Source of the DNA: Nocardioides mangrovi
GTDB taxonomy: Bacteria; Actinomycetota; Actinomycetes; Propionibacteriales; Nocardioidaceae
Length of the DNA: 64,000 nt
Direction: 5' to 3'
NCBI RefSeq assembly: GCF_020073815.1
Contig: NZ_JAIQZJ010000001.1
Span: 62,001-126,000 of the forward strand
The position numbers and the translations under genes were made by a program. The notes beneath the pieces are model-generated. The model was not told the origin of the DNA. It saw nothing but the letters and a program-made list of their open reading frames with translations, and did no database searches. Shown here in pieces: positions 9,787-21,824 of this stretch (the stretch's first letter is position 1; each line of letters starts with the position of its first letter).

Positions 9787-10589
9787 TGGATCTGCGTGGA
9801 GCATCGGCGGACTCCCTCCGGGAGCTCACCACCGAGGCCGAGCAGGCGCTGCGCGCCGGCCAGCACGCCGAGCGCGTGGCCGGCGAGCTGTACGACGTCG
9901 CGGAGCTGCTGCGGGCCGAGCCGGCCCTGCGCCGGTTCGCGACCGACGCCTCGCTCCCGGCCGAGGCCAAGCAGGGCCTCGCCCAGCAGGTCCTCGACGG
10001 CAAGGTCGACGGCGTGACGCTCGCGCTGGTCACCAGCGCGGTGGCGCGCCGGTGGACCATCAGCCGCGACCTCGCCGACGCACTCGAGCGGCTCAGCGAG
10101 CTCACCTGGGTCCGGTCCTCCGACGCCAATGTCGTGGCCGACGAGCTCTTCTCGTTCGGCCAGACCGTCACGGCCCACCCCGACCTGCGCGACGCGCTGG
10201 CCAACCCGGCCCGCTCCCGTGCGGACAAGAGTGCGCTCCTCGACGGGCTGCTCGACGGCAAGGCCAGCACCGCGACGGTGGCGCTCGCCAAGCAGGCGCT
10301 CGGCGGCACCTACCGCACGCTCACCGCGGCCCTGGCGACGTACCGCCAGGTCGCGGCGCAGGCCAGCGGTCAGGCGGTCGCCACGGTCCGGGTCGTCACG
10401 CCGCTCAGCGACGCCGACCGGGCCCGCCTCGGCGAGGCGCTCTCGAAGCAGTACGGCAAGAACGTGCACCTCAACGAGGTCGTCGACCCCGGCGTCCTCG
10501 GTGGCATGCGGGTCGAGATCGGTGACGACGTCATCGACGGCACGGTCTCGAGCCGCCTCGACGACGCCCGTCGCAAGCTGGTCGGCTGA
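9786..10589 (+). CDS. atpH: ATP synthase F1 subunit delta
   Basis: Delta joins the peripheral stalk to the top of the alpha3beta3 head. The 267-residue protein is longer than the ~180-residue E. coli chain, as is normal for non-mycobacterial actinobacteria. The C-terminal half carries the OSCP-like segment [21 protein letters not shown] and the conserved [21 protein letters not shown] motif. The start overlaps atpF by one base, so the two are probably translationally coupled. Confidence 0.95.
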
Positions 10590-10660
10590 CAGCGTCAGCA
10601 CCGGCCGTCCATCCAGCACCCACGAAGACTTCAGAAGAGAACCAAGAGAGTAGGGACGCA

Positions 10661-12304
10661 ATGACGGAGCTTTCGATCCGTCCGGAGGAGATCCGCGACG
10701 CGCTGCAGAAGTACGTCGCCGACTACCAGCCCGAGGCGGCGAGCAAGGAAGAGGTCGGCACGGTCGCGACCGCCGGCGACGGCATCGCCCGCGTCACCGG
10801 TCTGCCCTCGGCGATGGCCAACGAGCTGCTCGAGTTCGAGGACGGCACGCTCGGCCTCGCCCTCAACCTCGACACCCGCGAGATCGGTGTCGTCATCCTG
10901 GGTGACTTCGACAAGATCGAGGAGGGCCAGACGGTCCGCCGGACCGGCGAGATCCTCTCGGTCCCCGTCGGCGACGCCTTCATGGGCCGCGTCATCGACC
11001 CGCTCGGCACCCCGATCGACGGCCTCGGCGAGATCGCGTCCGACAGCCGCCGCGCGCTGGAGCTCCAGGCTCCGGGCGTGATGCAGCGCAAGTCGGTGCA
11101 CGAGCCGCTCGCCACCGGCATCAAGGCGATCGACGCGATGACCCCGGTCGGCCGCGGTCAGCGCCAGCTGATCATCGGCGACCGCTCGACCGGCAAGACC
11201 ACGATCGCGATCGACACGATCATCAACCAGAAGGCCAACTGGGAGTCGGGCGACCCGACCAAGCAGGTGCGGTGCATCTACGTCGCCGTCGGCCAGAAGG
11301 GCTCGACCATCGCCTCCGTGCGTGGCGCCCTCGAGGAGGCCGGTGCGCTGGAGTACACCACGATCGTGGCCTCGCCGGCCTCGGACAGCGCGGGCTTCAA
11401 GTACCTCGCCCCCTACACCGGCTCGGCTATCGGTCAGCACTGGATGTACGACGGCAAGCACGTCCTGATCGTCTTCGACGACCTGACCAAGCAGGCCGAG
11501 GCCTACCGCGCGGTGTCGCTGCTGCTGCGCCGCCCGCCGGGCCGCGAGGCCTACCCGGGTGACGTCTTCTACCTGCACTCCCGCCTCCTGGAGCGCTGCG
11601 CGAAGCTGTCCGACGAGATGGGCGCGGGCTCGATGACGGGTCTGCCGATCATCGAGACCAAGGCCAATGACGTGTCGGCCTACATCCCGACCAACGTCAT
11701 CTCGATCACCGACGGCCAGATCTTCCTGCAGTCGGACCTGTTCGCGGCCAACCAGCGCCCGGCGATCGACGTCGGCGTGTCGGTGTCCCGCGTGGGTGGC
11801 TCGGCGATGACGAAGGCGATGAAGGCCGTCACCGGCTCGCTCAAGGTCGACCTCGCGCAGTACCGCGCGATGGAGGCGTTCGCGATGTTCGCCTCCGACC
11901 TCGACGCCGCCTCGCGTCAGCAGCTCGACCGCGGTCAGCGGCTCATGGCCCTGCTCAAGCAGCCGGCCTACTCGCCGTACCCGATCGAGGAGATGACCGT
12001 GTCGCTGTGGCTGGGCACCTCCGGCCGTCTCGACCGCGTCCCGACCGACGACGTGCTCCGCTTCGAGCGCGAGTTCCTCGACTACCTGCGCCGCTCGCAC
12101 GACGGCATCCTCGCGGCCATCCGCGAGTCGCTGAAGTTCGAGGACGACACCGAGTCCTCGCTGTCCGACGCCTACGACTCCTTCCTGGACCAGTTCGAGA
12201 CCTCCGACGGTGGCTCGATCAAGGTCGGCAACGAGCCGAAGGCCGAGGCGCTCGAGGACGACGAGGTCGAGCAGGAGCAGATCGTCAAGCAGAAGCGGGG
12301 CTGA
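10661..12304 (+). CDS. atpA: ATP synthase F1 subunit alpha
   Basis: The non-catalytic nucleotide-binding subunit of F1, 547 residues. The P-loop GDRSTGKTT lies near 173-181, and the family segments [34 protein letters not shown] and [15 protein letters not shown] are all present. The P-loop has Ser where many bacteria have Gln or Lys. The acidic C-terminal extension ([16 protein letters not shown]) resembles tails in other actinobacteria. The ATG follows GAGAGTAGGG. Confidence 0.98.
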   Translation: MTELSIRPEEIRDALQKYVADYQPEAASKEEVGTVATAGDGIARVTGLPSAMANELLEFEDGTLGLALNLDTREIGVVILGDFDKIEEGQTVRRTGEILSVPVGDAFMGRVIDPLGTPIDGLGEIASDSRRALELQAPGVMQRKSVHEPLATGIKAIDAMTPVGRGQRQLIIGDRSTGKTTIAIDTIINQKANWESGDPTKQVRCIYVAVGQKGSTIASVRGALEEAGALEYTTIVASPASDSAGFKYLAPYTGSAIGQHWMYDGKHVLIVFDDLTKQAEAYRAVSLLLRRPPGREAYPGDVFYLHSRLLERCAKLSDEMGAGSMTGLPIIETKANDVSAYIPTNVISITDGQIFLQSDLFAANQRPAIDVGVSVSRVGGSAMTKAMKAVTGSLKVDLAQYRAMEAFAMFASDLDAASRQQLDRGQRLMALLKQPAYSPYPIEEMTVSLWLGTSGRLDRVPTDDVLRFEREFLDYLRRSHDGILAAIRESLKFEDDTESSLSDAYDSFLDQFETSDGGSIKVGNEPKAEALEDDEVEQEQIVKQKRG

Positions 12305-12307
12305 CGC

Positions 12308-14682
<2,375 letters not shown>

Positions 14683-14690
14683 GGCACCTG

Positions 14691-15089
14691 ATGGCAGACA
14701 ACGACCAGCTCCAGGTGGAGCTCGTGGCGGCCGACCGGACCGTGTGGTCCGGCCAGGCCACCATGGTCATCGCCAAGACGGCCGAGGGCGACATCGGCGT
14801 GCTGCGCAACCACATGCCGGTGCTCTCGCTCCTCGACGACGGCGTCGTGTCCATCGACCCGGTCGACGGTGAGCGGATGTACGCCGCCGTCGACGGGGGC
14901 TTCCTCTCCGTCGCGAACAACCGGGTCTCGATCCTGGCCCAGTTCGCCGCGCTGTCCGACGAGATCGACGTCGAGGCCGCGCGCGCCGAGCTGGAGTCGG
15001 CCCAGGCCGCCGGCGACGACGACGAGGACGCCGCCAACCGGGCCCGCCGCGCCGAGGTCCGGATCCGGGCGGCCGAGAAGGCCTCCTGA
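14691..15089 (+). CDS. atpC: ATP synthase F1 subunit epsilon
   Basis: The regulatory central-stalk subunit, 132 residues. The N-terminal beta sandwich is recognisable (VELVAADRTVWSGQA, GDIGVLRNHMPVLSLL, YAAVDGGFLSV) and is followed by the helical C-terminal part that can inhibit ATP hydrolysis. A short acidic insert, GDDDEDAA, separates the two C-terminal helices. It is the last structural gene of the operon, starting 8 nt after atpD, and a strong hairpin follows. Confidence 0.96.
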   Translation: MADNDQLQVELVAADRTVWSGQATMVIAKTAEGDIGVLRNHMPVLSLLDDGVVSIDPVDGERMYAAVDGGFLSVANNRVSILAQFAALSDEIDVEAARAELESAQAAGDDDEDAANRARRAEVRIRAAEKAS

Positions 15090-15116
15090 CCGACCGGTCG
15101 GATCCACCCCGACATC

Positions 15117-15160
15117 GCACCCGCAGGGTCGCCCGCTAGGGTGAGCACCCCTGCGGGTGC
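15117..15160 (+). terminator. Hairpin terminator after the atp operon
   Basis: A perfect 12-bp inverted repeat, GCACCCGCAGGG at 15117-15128 and CCCTGCGGGTGC at 15149-15160, with a 20-nt loop and no T tract, the usual form in high-GC actinobacteria. The loop contains TAGGGT (15137-15142), a possible -10 box for the next gene. Confidence 0.7.
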
Positions 15161-15192
15161 GAGTCATTTCAGGCTGGATGTGGAGGGCGTGG

Positions 15193-15657
15193 ATGCCGGT
15201 GTGGCAGTGGCTGCTCGATGCAGCCGGGGTGCTGCTCGGCTTCGTCCTGCTCTACGGCCTCGGCCTCGTCGTCCGTCGTCGGCTGCTCGCCCGCAACGGC
15301 GGCACGTTCGAGCTCAGCTACCGCGTCCGGCCCGGAAGGGCCGGGCGCGGTTGGCTTCTCGGGCTCGGTCGCTACTCGGGCGAGGGCCTCGAATGGTTCC
15401 GCTACTTCTCGCTGTGGCCGCGCCCGAAGCGGGTGCTCGAGCGCTCCAGGCTGACCTTCGTCGGTCGTCGTGACCCCGAGGGGGTCGAGCAGATGTCGCT
15501 CTACCCCGACCACGTGGTCATCTCCTGCGCCACCCCCGAGGGCGGGGTGGTCGAGCTGGCCATGTCCCCGGCCTCGCTCATGGGCTTCCAGTCGTGGCTC
15601 GAGGCCGGGCCGCCCGGGACCGACTGGACCCGGACGACCCGACCTCGCACGACCTGA
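15193..15657 (+). CDS. DUF2550 family membrane-anchored protein
   Basis: A 154-residue protein with one N-terminal membrane helix (about 8-28) and a soluble beta-rich domain containing ELSYRV, GWLLGLGRYSGE, LEWFRYFSLWPRPKRVL and ISC. DUF2550 proteins follow atpC in many actinobacteria (Rv1312 in M. tuberculosis), and position plus sequence place it there. I chose the ATG at 15193 because GGAGGG is 5 nt upstream; starts at 15157 and 15178 are possible but lie in the preceding hairpin or lack a ribosome site. Function unknown. Confidence 0.82.
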   Translation: MPVWQWLLDAAGVLLGFVLLYGLGLVVRRRLLARNGGTFELSYRVRPGRAGRGWLLGLGRYSGEGLEWFRYFSLWPRPKRVLERSRLTFVGRRDPEGVEQMSLYPDHVVISCATPEGGVVELAMSPASLMGFQSWLEAGPPGTDWTRTTRPRTT

Positions 15658-15677
15658 CGAGAGACGGGGGTTCTCCG

Positions 15678-17123
15678 TCAGGCGGTCGTGGGACGGCCCT
15701 CCTCGAAGAGCCGCGGCACCCGGTGGTTGGCCACGAAGACGCCGTGCGGGTCGACGGCGCTGCGGATGCCGGCGAGCTGGGTCCACACGTTCTCGGCGTA
15801 CGCCGAGCGGGTGTCGACCGGGTTCTCGGCGAAGTTGAGGTACTGGCGGCCGTTGGCGAACGGCTCCAGGGCCTCCATGAGGCGGACGGCGTCGGCGTGC
15901 GCCGCCGCGCCCATCTCGGGGGTGATCGCCATGCCGCCGGCGAACGCCACGAACTGCGCGTCCAGGCGGTCGAGCACGCCGCCGCCCGCGTGCGGACGGG
16001 CCAGCGCGCCGCCGAGCTGGCGCAGCTCGGCGAGCAGCAGGCTGCTGGACGCGTCCGGGCCGGCCTCGGCGATGAAGGCGTCGATCGCGGCCTCGGGGAA
16101 GGAGCCCAGCATCGCGGTGTCGGAGGCGAACGGCGCGCCGCCCTCGGGGTCCATGTGGATCCTGGTCAGCGCGGGTGCCGGCATGCGGCCGAAGGTGTCG
16201 ATCTCGGGGCGGAGCGCCCGCAGGCCGGCGAGCAGCTCGGCGCCGCGCTCGTCGGAGCCGATGACGGCACCGTCGATGACGACCAGGTTGCGGCCGCGCA
16301 GGCCCTCGGGGAGCTCGGGCAGCGGCGGGATCCGCATCGCGCGGAACGCCGTGGTGATCTCGTCGGGCGCCTCGTAGGCCCAGGACGACCACTCGCGCAG
16401 CACCGGCTCGATCTGCCGGAGATCCCAGACGAGCATGCCGGCGTACGCGGTGGGGAGGTCGTACATGCGGAACTCGAGGGCGGTGACGACGCCGAAGTTG
16501 CCGCTGCCGCCGCGCAGCGCCCAGAAGAGCTCGGCGTTGGTCGTGGCGTCGCAGCGGACGAGGGTGCCGTCGGCCGTGACCAGCTCGACCGCGGTGAGGC
16601 TGTTGGTGGCCAGGCCGAGCTTGCGGGCGTACCAGCCGATGCCGCCGCCGAGGGAGTAGCCGGCGATGCCGACGTCGGGGGAGGAGCCGTGCAGGACGGC
16701 CCGGCCGTGGGCGGCGGCCGCCTCGACGGCGGGCTCCCAGATCGCGCCGCCCTCGACCCGGACGATGCCGCGGGTCGGGTCGGCGATCGCGGCGCCCATC
16801 TCGGAGGTGCGGACGACGACGACGTCGTCGAGGCCCTGGGCGGCCAGCGGGCCGGCGTTGTGGCCGGTGCTCTGTGGGGCGACCCGGAGGCCGGCCTCGG
16901 CCGCGAGCCGGACGACGGTGGCGACCTCGGCGGCGGTGCGGGGGAGCGCGACAGCGGCGGGGCGCTGGTCGACGGCGACGTTCCAGGGGAGGCGGGCGGC
17001 GTCGTACCCGGGGTCGCCGGGCAGGTGCAGACGGCCGTCGAGCAGGCCACGCAGCGCGTGGGCGACGGGCTGAGCAGCCGGGTGGGTGGCGGCCGGGCTC
17101 TGGGTCGAGAGCTCGATGGTCAT
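15678..17123 (-). CDS. FAD-linked oxidase of the berberine-bridge/PCMH family
   Basis: A 481-residue flavoprotein oxidase. The N-terminal FAD-binding domain contains RTAAEVATVVRLAAEAGLRVAPQSTGHNAG, where H88 is the expected 8-alpha-histidyl FAD attachment site, and GIAGYSLGGGIGWYARKLG. The cysteine used for a second FAD link in bicovalent members is absent from that second motif. The C-terminal BBE domain (YLNFAENP, IRSAVDPHGVF) is complete. The ATG is preceded by AAAGGAG. It is divergent from a large BTAD regulator, which probably controls it. The substrate is unknown; relatives oxidise sugars, alkaloids and secondary metabolites. Confidence 0.9.
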   Translation of the reverse strand: MTIELSTQSPAATHPAAQPVAHALRGLLDGRLHLPGDPGYDAARLPWNVAVDQRPAAVALPRTAAEVATVVRLAAEAGLRVAPQSTGHNAGPLAAQGLDDVVVVRTSEMGAAIADPTRGIVRVEGGAIWEPAVEAAAAHGRAVLHGSSPDVGIAGYSLGGGIGWYARKLGLATNSLTAVELVTADGTLVRCDATTNAELFWALRGGSGNFGVVTALEFRMYDLPTAYAGMLVWDLRQIEPVLREWSSWAYEAPDEITTAFRAMRIPPLPELPEGLRGRNLVVIDGAVIGSDERGAELLAGLRALRPEIDTFGRMPAPALTRIHMDPEGGAPFASDTAMLGSFPEAAIDAFIAEAGPDASSSLLLAELRQLGGALARPHAGGGVLDRLDAQFVAFAGGMAITPEMGAAAHADAVRLMEALEPFANGRQYLNFAENPVDTRSAYAENVWTQLAGIRSAVDPHGVFVANHRVPRLFEEGRPTTA

Positions 17124-17172
17124 GGTGGTGACTCCTTTGTCGGTGATCGGTGGGAGGACCATGACCGGACCC

Positions 17173-17205
17173 ACTTGGAGGCGACTTTGAGCCGACTGGG
17201 AGCGC
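17173..17205 (+). promoter_or_regulatory. Three 11-bp direct repeats between the oxidase and BTAD regulator genes
   Basis: ACTTGGAGGCG (17173-17183), ACTTTGAGCCG (17184-17194) and ACTGGGAGCGC (17195-17205) are contiguous with exactly 11-bp period and a shared ACTNNGAG core. One-turn spacing of heptamer-like direct repeats is how SARP/BTAD regulators bind DNA. The site lies midway between the divergent starts (17123 and 17235), so it could serve both promoters. Confidence 0.65.
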
Positions 17206-17234
17206 CGTGGCTGTGCTCTCCCTACGCTCTCCCT

Positions 17235-20200
17235 GTGGAGGTCTCCGTCCTCGGCCCGGTCGAGGTGACGCGGTCCGGTGAGCCGGTCGATCTCGGCACC
17301 CCGAAGCAGCGCGCGCTCATCTCCGCGCTCGCGCTTTCCCGCGGCTGGCCGGTGTCCGTCGACGGGATCGTCGACCTGCTCTGGGAGGACGCCGCGCCCC
17401 CGGGCGTCACGGCGACGCTCCAGGCCTACGTCTCCCAGCTGCGCCGCGCGCTCGAGCCCGACCGCGAGCGCCGGGCCCCGGCGACCGTGCTGGTCACCGT
17501 GGCCCCGGGCTACGCGCTGCGGGTGCCCGACGACAGCATCGACGCGAGCCGCTTCGAGCAGGCCGTGGTCGGTGCCCACCGGACGCTCCAGCCGCTCGGC
17601 GAGGGCTGGGGTGGCGGCGCCGTGCCCGCCGCCGACCTGAGCGCCGCCGCGGACGCCCTGGACGCCGGGCTCGCGCTCTGGCGCGGGGTCCCGTACGTCG
17701 AGCTCGGGGACGCGGACGCCGCGGTGGCCGAGCGGGCGCGGCTCGACGACCTCCGCCTCGTGGCGCTCGAGGACCGGGCCGTGGCCGCCCTGGCGCTCGG
17801 CCGGCACGCCACCGTCGCCGCCGAGCTGGAGTCCCTGACCGCGGCCCATCCCCTGCGCGAGCGGCTCTGGGGACTGCGGGCGCTCGCGCTGACCCGGTCG
17901 GGCCGGCAGGCGGACGCCCTGGAGGTGCTGCGCGAGGTGCGCGAGGTCCTCGACGCGGAGCTCGGGATCGAGCCGTCCGCGGCGCTGCGCGAGCTGCAGA
18001 CCGCGGTGCTCCGCCAGGACCCTGCCCTCGACTGGGCGGCGCCCGAGGGTGGGCTGCCCGCGCCCGCCCCGGTGTCCGCTGCGCCGCCGGCACCCCCTCC
18101 GGTCGCGCACCCGGTCGCGCACCCGGCGGTCGACCAGGTCGCGCCCTGGCCGATGGTCGGCCGCGACCCCGACCTCGAGCTGCTGCTCGGCGCGCTCGCC
18201 CGGGCCGAGACGGGCGTGCCGACGTACGCCGCGGTGACCGGCGAACCGGGCATCGGCAAGTCCCGGCTGTCCGCCGAGCTGGTGCGCGAGGCGCGGCTGC
18301 GCGGGGCGACCGTGCTCGTCGGACGTTGCTCCCAGGACGACGGTGCCCCGCCGCTGTGGCCGTGGAAGGCGGTGCTCGACGGGCTCGGCCAGGAGCTGCT
18401 GCCCGACGCGGCCGCGGGTGCGGCGGAGGACGAGGGCAGCCGCTTCCGCACCTGGGAACGGATCGCCGGGCTGGTCCGTGACGCGGCGGCCGGCGACACC
18501 GTCGTCGTGGTGCTCGACGACCTGCACTGGGCCGACACCCCGACGCTGCGGGTGCTGCGCCTGCTGGTCGAGACCGTCGACCAGGCGCGGCTGCTGGTCG
18601 TCGGGACCTGGCGGCTGCACCCCGAGCCCACCGGCGCTCTCGCCGACGTCGCGGAGTCGCTGGCTCGGATGCACGCGCTGCGCCTCCAGCTCGGCGGGCT
18701 GCCCAGCGCCGCCGTCGCTCGCGTCTTCGAGGCCGTCTCGCAGCGCGAGCTGACCCGGGAGCAGGCCGCGGCGCTCCAGGAGCGGACCGACGGCAACCCC
18801 TTCTACCTCGTCGAGTTCGCCCGTCTGGCGGCCGAGCGCCGCGAGGGCACGGTGGCTGCCGAGGAGGAGCTGCCGACCGCGGTCACCGACGTGCTGCACC
18901 GCCGCCTGCTCCGGCTACCCGAGCAGACGGTGACCACGCTGCGGGCCGCGGCGGTCCTCGGCCGCAGCTTCGACGCGCCCACGCTGGCGACGGTCACCGG
19001 CATCGACGAGGACGACCTTCTCGACATCGTCGACCCCGCGCAGGCGGCCGGCCTGGTGCGCGAGGACGGCATCGACCAGTACCTCTTCGCCCACGCCCTC
19101 GTCCGCGACACCCTCCGCGGGTCGCTCAGCGTCAGCCGCCGGGCCCGGGTGCACGCGCGCGCCGCCGAGGCGCTCGAGGGCGTCCCGGGTCGCGAGACCG
19201 AGGTGGCCCGGCACTGGCGCGAGGCGGGTCCGTCGTACGCCGACCGCGCCTGGCGTTCCGGCGTCGACGCCGCGGGCCTCGCCCGCCGCTTCTACGCGTA
19301 CGACGAGGCCGCGGAGCTGCTCCGCGGCGCGCTCGTCTCGATGGAGGGCGACGCCGGGGCGGGCCTGCAGGAGCGCTACGACCTGCTCATGCTGCTCATC
19401 GACGACCTGCGCTGGGCGGCTCTGCTGCCGCCGCTGGTCGGTGCCGTCGAGGAGGCGATCGAGGTCGGCAAGCAGCTGCGCGACCCCGAGGCCGTGGCCC
19501 GCGCCGCCCTTTCGGCGACCCAGGGCGTGCTGTGGCGCTCGGCGCCTCCCGGGATGGTCAACGAGACCGTGGTCGACGCGCTGCGGGGAAGCCTCGAGCG
19601 GCTGCCCGCCGAGGACAGCGACCTCCGTGCCCGCTCGCTGGTCTCGCTCGCCCGCGAGCTCGACAGCGGCACCTGGTCCGAGGAGCGCCGGGCGCTCTCG
19701 GACGAGGCGCTGGCCATGGCCCGGCGGGTCGGCGACCCGCGACTCGTCATGGACGTCGCCATGGTCGCCTTCGTGGCGCTCTGGGTGCCCCCGACCGCCG
19801 AGGAGCGGCTGGCGCTGATCACCGAGTCGGTCGAGCTCGCGCGGCAGACCGGCAGCGAGCGCGCCCATCTCGTCGCGACCTGCCTGCGCGCCGCCGTCCT
19901 CAACGAGCTCGGGCGGCCCGAGGAGATGTACGCGACCGCCCGGGCGGCGATGGCCGAGGCCGAGCGGCTCCGGATCCTCTACGGGCAGATCGTGATCTGC
20001 GGGATCCTCGCGCCCTGGCACGCGATGTCGGGGCGCCAGGACGAGGCCGAGGACCTCGTGGAGCGCTGCCGTGCCCTGGCGAGCAGCATCTCCCATGCCA
20101 ACGCCGACGAGTCCGTGCTCAGCTGCCTGCTCGCGCTCCGGCTCTGGCAGGGGCGGTCGATCGAGATGGTGCCCGCGCTGCTGGCCTTCGACGAGTCGCC

Positions 20201-20603
20201 CTACCCCTTCCACGCCAGCGTGGCGGTGTACCTGTGGCGGGCGGGAGAGGAGCAGCGGGCCCGCGACTACCTCGCGGAGCACGACCCTCGGCTGCAGCAC
20301 ATGATCGACACCTCGCTGCTGTCCTGGTGCCACAGCGCGGAGATCGCCTTCTACCTCGGCGACCCGGGGCTCGCGGCCGACGTCTACGCGATGATCGCGC
20401 CGTACGCCGGCCACAACTGCAGCGCCGGGTCCTACCTCGGCCTCGGCCCGGTCGACAGCTACCTCGCGCTCGCGGCCGCCGCGACGGGGGAGTCCGCGGT
20501 CGCCGCCCGGCACGCCGACGACGCCCTCCGGCTCGCCGAGGAGTGGGGCGTCACCCTGGTGGCGGAGTGGCTCACCGGGCTGCGCCGCACCCACGGGTTC
20601 TGA
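17235..20603 (+). CDS. BTAD-type transcriptional regulator with ATPase and TPR-like domains (AfsR-like)
   Basis: A 1122-residue regulator. Residues 1-90 form an OmpR-type winged helix, about 98-245 the bacterial transcriptional activation domain (BTAD), and a Pro/Ala linker follows. Next is an AAA/STAND ATPase with P-loop GEPGIGKS (about 336-343) and Walker B VVVLDDLHWAD (about 424-434), then a long helical TPR-like region. There is no C-terminal LuxR domain. The GTG start has TACGCT 6 nt upstream, suggesting a leaderless mRNA. It faces the flavoprotein oxidase across three phased repeats, its probable binding site. The inducer is unknown. Confidence 0.88.
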   Translation: MEVSVLGPVEVTRSGEPVDLGTPKQRALISALALSRGWPVSVDGIVDLLWEDAAPPGVTATLQAYVSQLRRALEPDRERRAPATVLVTVAPGYALRVPDDSIDASRFEQAVVGAHRTLQPLGEGWGGGAVPAADLSAAADALDAGLALWRGVPYVELGDADAAVAERARLDDLRLVALEDRAVAALALGRHATVAAELESLTAAHPLRERLWGLRALALTRSGRQADALEVLREVREVLDAELGIEPSAALRELQTAVLRQDPALDWAAPEGGLPAPAPVSAAPPAPPPVAHPVAHPAVDQVAPWPMVGRDPDLELLLGALARAETGVPTYAAVTGEPGIGKSRLSAELVREARLRGATVLVGRCSQDDGAPPLWPWKAVLDGLGQELLPDAAAGAAEDEGSRFRTWERIAGLVRDAAAGDTVVVVLDDLHWADTPTLRVLRLLVETVDQARLLVVGTWRLHPEPTGALADVAESLARMHALRLQLGGLPSAAVARVFEAVSQRELTREQAAALQERTDGNPFYLVEFARLAAERREGTVAAEEELPTAVTDVLHRRLLRLPEQTVTTLRAAAVLGRSFDAPTLATVTGIDEDDLLDIVDPAQAAGLVREDGIDQYLFAHALVRDTLRGSLSVSRRARVHARAAEALEGVPGRETEVARHWREAGPSYADRAWRSGVDAAGLARRFYAYDEAAELLRGALVSMEGDAGAGLQERYDLLMLLIDDLRWAALLPPLVGAVEEAIEVGKQLRDPEAVARAALSATQGVLWRSAPPGMVNETVVDALRGSLERLPAEDSDLRARSLVSLARELDSGTWSEERRALSDEALAMARRVGDPRLVMDVAMVAFVALWVPPTAEERLALITESVELARQTGSERAHLVATCLRAAVLNELGRPEEMYATARAAMAEAERLRILYGQIVICGILAPWHAMSGRQDEAEDLVERCRALASSISHANADESVLSCLLALRLWQGRSIEMVPALLAFDESPYPFHASVAVYLWRAGEEQRARDYLAEHDPRLQHMIDTSLLSWCHSAEIAFYLGDPGLAADVYAMIAPYAGHNCSAGSYLGLGPVDSYLALAAAATGESAVAARHADDALRLAEEWGVTLVAEWLTGLRRTHGF

Positions 20604-20645
20604 GCCGATTCTGGACCGGTCAAGAAACTCTGGAAGACTGTCCCG

Positions 20646-21824
20646 GTGACGTCCCTCCTCCGCACCCGCAACGCCGTCGCCCTGAGCTTCGCGCTGAACG
20701 GGTTCTGCTTCGCCACGATGGCGTGCCGTCTCCCCGACATCCGCAGCGGCCTGGGGCTCGACAACGCCTCGATCGGCCTGCTGCTGCTCGCGATCTCGAT
20801 CGGGTCCGTGATCGCGCTGCCGCTGAGCGGACGCCTCATCGATCGGTTCGGTGCGGCCACGGTCACCCGCTTCGGCGCGGTCCTGGTCGCGGCCGGGCTG
20901 ACCGTCGCGATGACGGGCGTGGTGACCGACCTGATCGTCCTGACCGCGATCGGCTTCCTGGTCGACGGGGTGGGCATCGCGACCTGGGACGTCTCGATGA
21001 ACGTCGAGGCCGCCGAGGTCGAGCGTCGCCTCGGGCGCACGATCATGCCCCGCTTCCACGCCGGCTGGAGCCTCGGATCGTTCGCCGGCGCCGGCATCGG
21101 CATCCCGATGGCGGCCGTGCACGCACCGCTCCTGCTGCACGTGCCGGTCTTCGCCGTCGCGGCGGCCGTCGCGACCTGGTGGGCGGCCGCGACGTACCTC
21201 CCGGCACAGGAGGACCACGCCGACAAGGCCGCCGCCGCGGGGTCCTGGAGCCCCTGGCGGGAGCCGCGGACCTTGGCGATCGGCGTGATGGTGATGGCGT
21301 TCGCGCTCTCCGAGGGGGCCGCCAACGACTGGCTCTCCCTCGCCCTCATCGACGGGTACGACGTGCGCCACTGGGTCGGCGTCGCCGGCTTCACGCTCTT
21401 CGTCTGCTCGATGATGGCCGGCCGTCTCTACGGCCCGGTCGTCCTCGACCGGTTCGGCAGGGCGCCGGTGCTGTGGGGGTCGGCCGCGACGGCGTTCGTC
21501 GGCATCCTGCTCGTCGTCTTCGGCAACGCGGTCGTGCCCGTGGGCCTCGGCATCGTCGTCTGGGGCCTCGGCGCCTCCCTGGGCTTCCCGGTCGGCATGA
21601 GCGCCGCGGCCGACGACCCGTTGCGGGCCGCCCGCCGGGTCAGCACCGTGTCGACGATCGGCTACACGGCCTTCCTTGCCGGCCCGCCGATCCTGGGCTT
21701 CCTCGCCGACCACATCGGCACCCTGGAGACCCTGCTGATCATCGCCGCGCTCATGGTCCCGGCCGCCCTCACCGTCTTCGCCGCGCGGCCGGCCAGGCCG
21801 GTCGCCGAGGAGGTCTCGGCGTGA
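20646..21824 (+). CDS. MFS transporter (YbjJ-like)
   Basis: A 392-residue major facilitator with about 12 hydrophobic helices. It has the FALNGFCFATMACRLPDI start, GRLIDRFGAA after helix 2 (motif A variant), the GVGIATWDVSMNVEAAEVERRLGR loop and the PRFHAGWSLGSFAGAGIG helix, features typical of the YbjJ/sugar-like MFS subgroup. The GTG follows the BTAD gene by 42 nt with no clear ribosome site. Its TGA overlaps the GTG of the small redox protein downstream. The substrate cannot be assigned. Confidence 0.85.
   Translation: MTSLLRTRNAVALSFALNGFCFATMACRLPDIRSGLGLDNASIGLLLLAISIGSVIALPLSGRLIDRFGAATVTRFGAVLVAAGLTVAMTGVVTDLIVLTAIGFLVDGVGIATWDVSMNVEAAEVERRLGRTIMPRFHAGWSLGSFAGAGIGIPMAAVHAPLLLHVPVFAVAAAVATWWAAATYLPAQEDHADKAAAAGSWSPWREPRTLAIGVMVMAFALSEGAANDWLSLALIDGYDVRHWVGVAGFTLFVCSMMAGRLYGPVVLDRFGRAPVLWGSAATAFVGILLVVFGNAVVPVGLGIVVWGLGASLGFPVGMSAAADDPLRAARRVSTVSTIGYTAFLAGPPILGFLADHIGTLETLLIIAALMVPAALTVFAARPARPVAEEVSA

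Noticed and set aside
18915..21713. 932-codon minus-strand frame across the BTAD regulator and MFS gene
   Set aside because: Composition typical of a reverse-frame shadow; both genes on the plus strand have clear domains.
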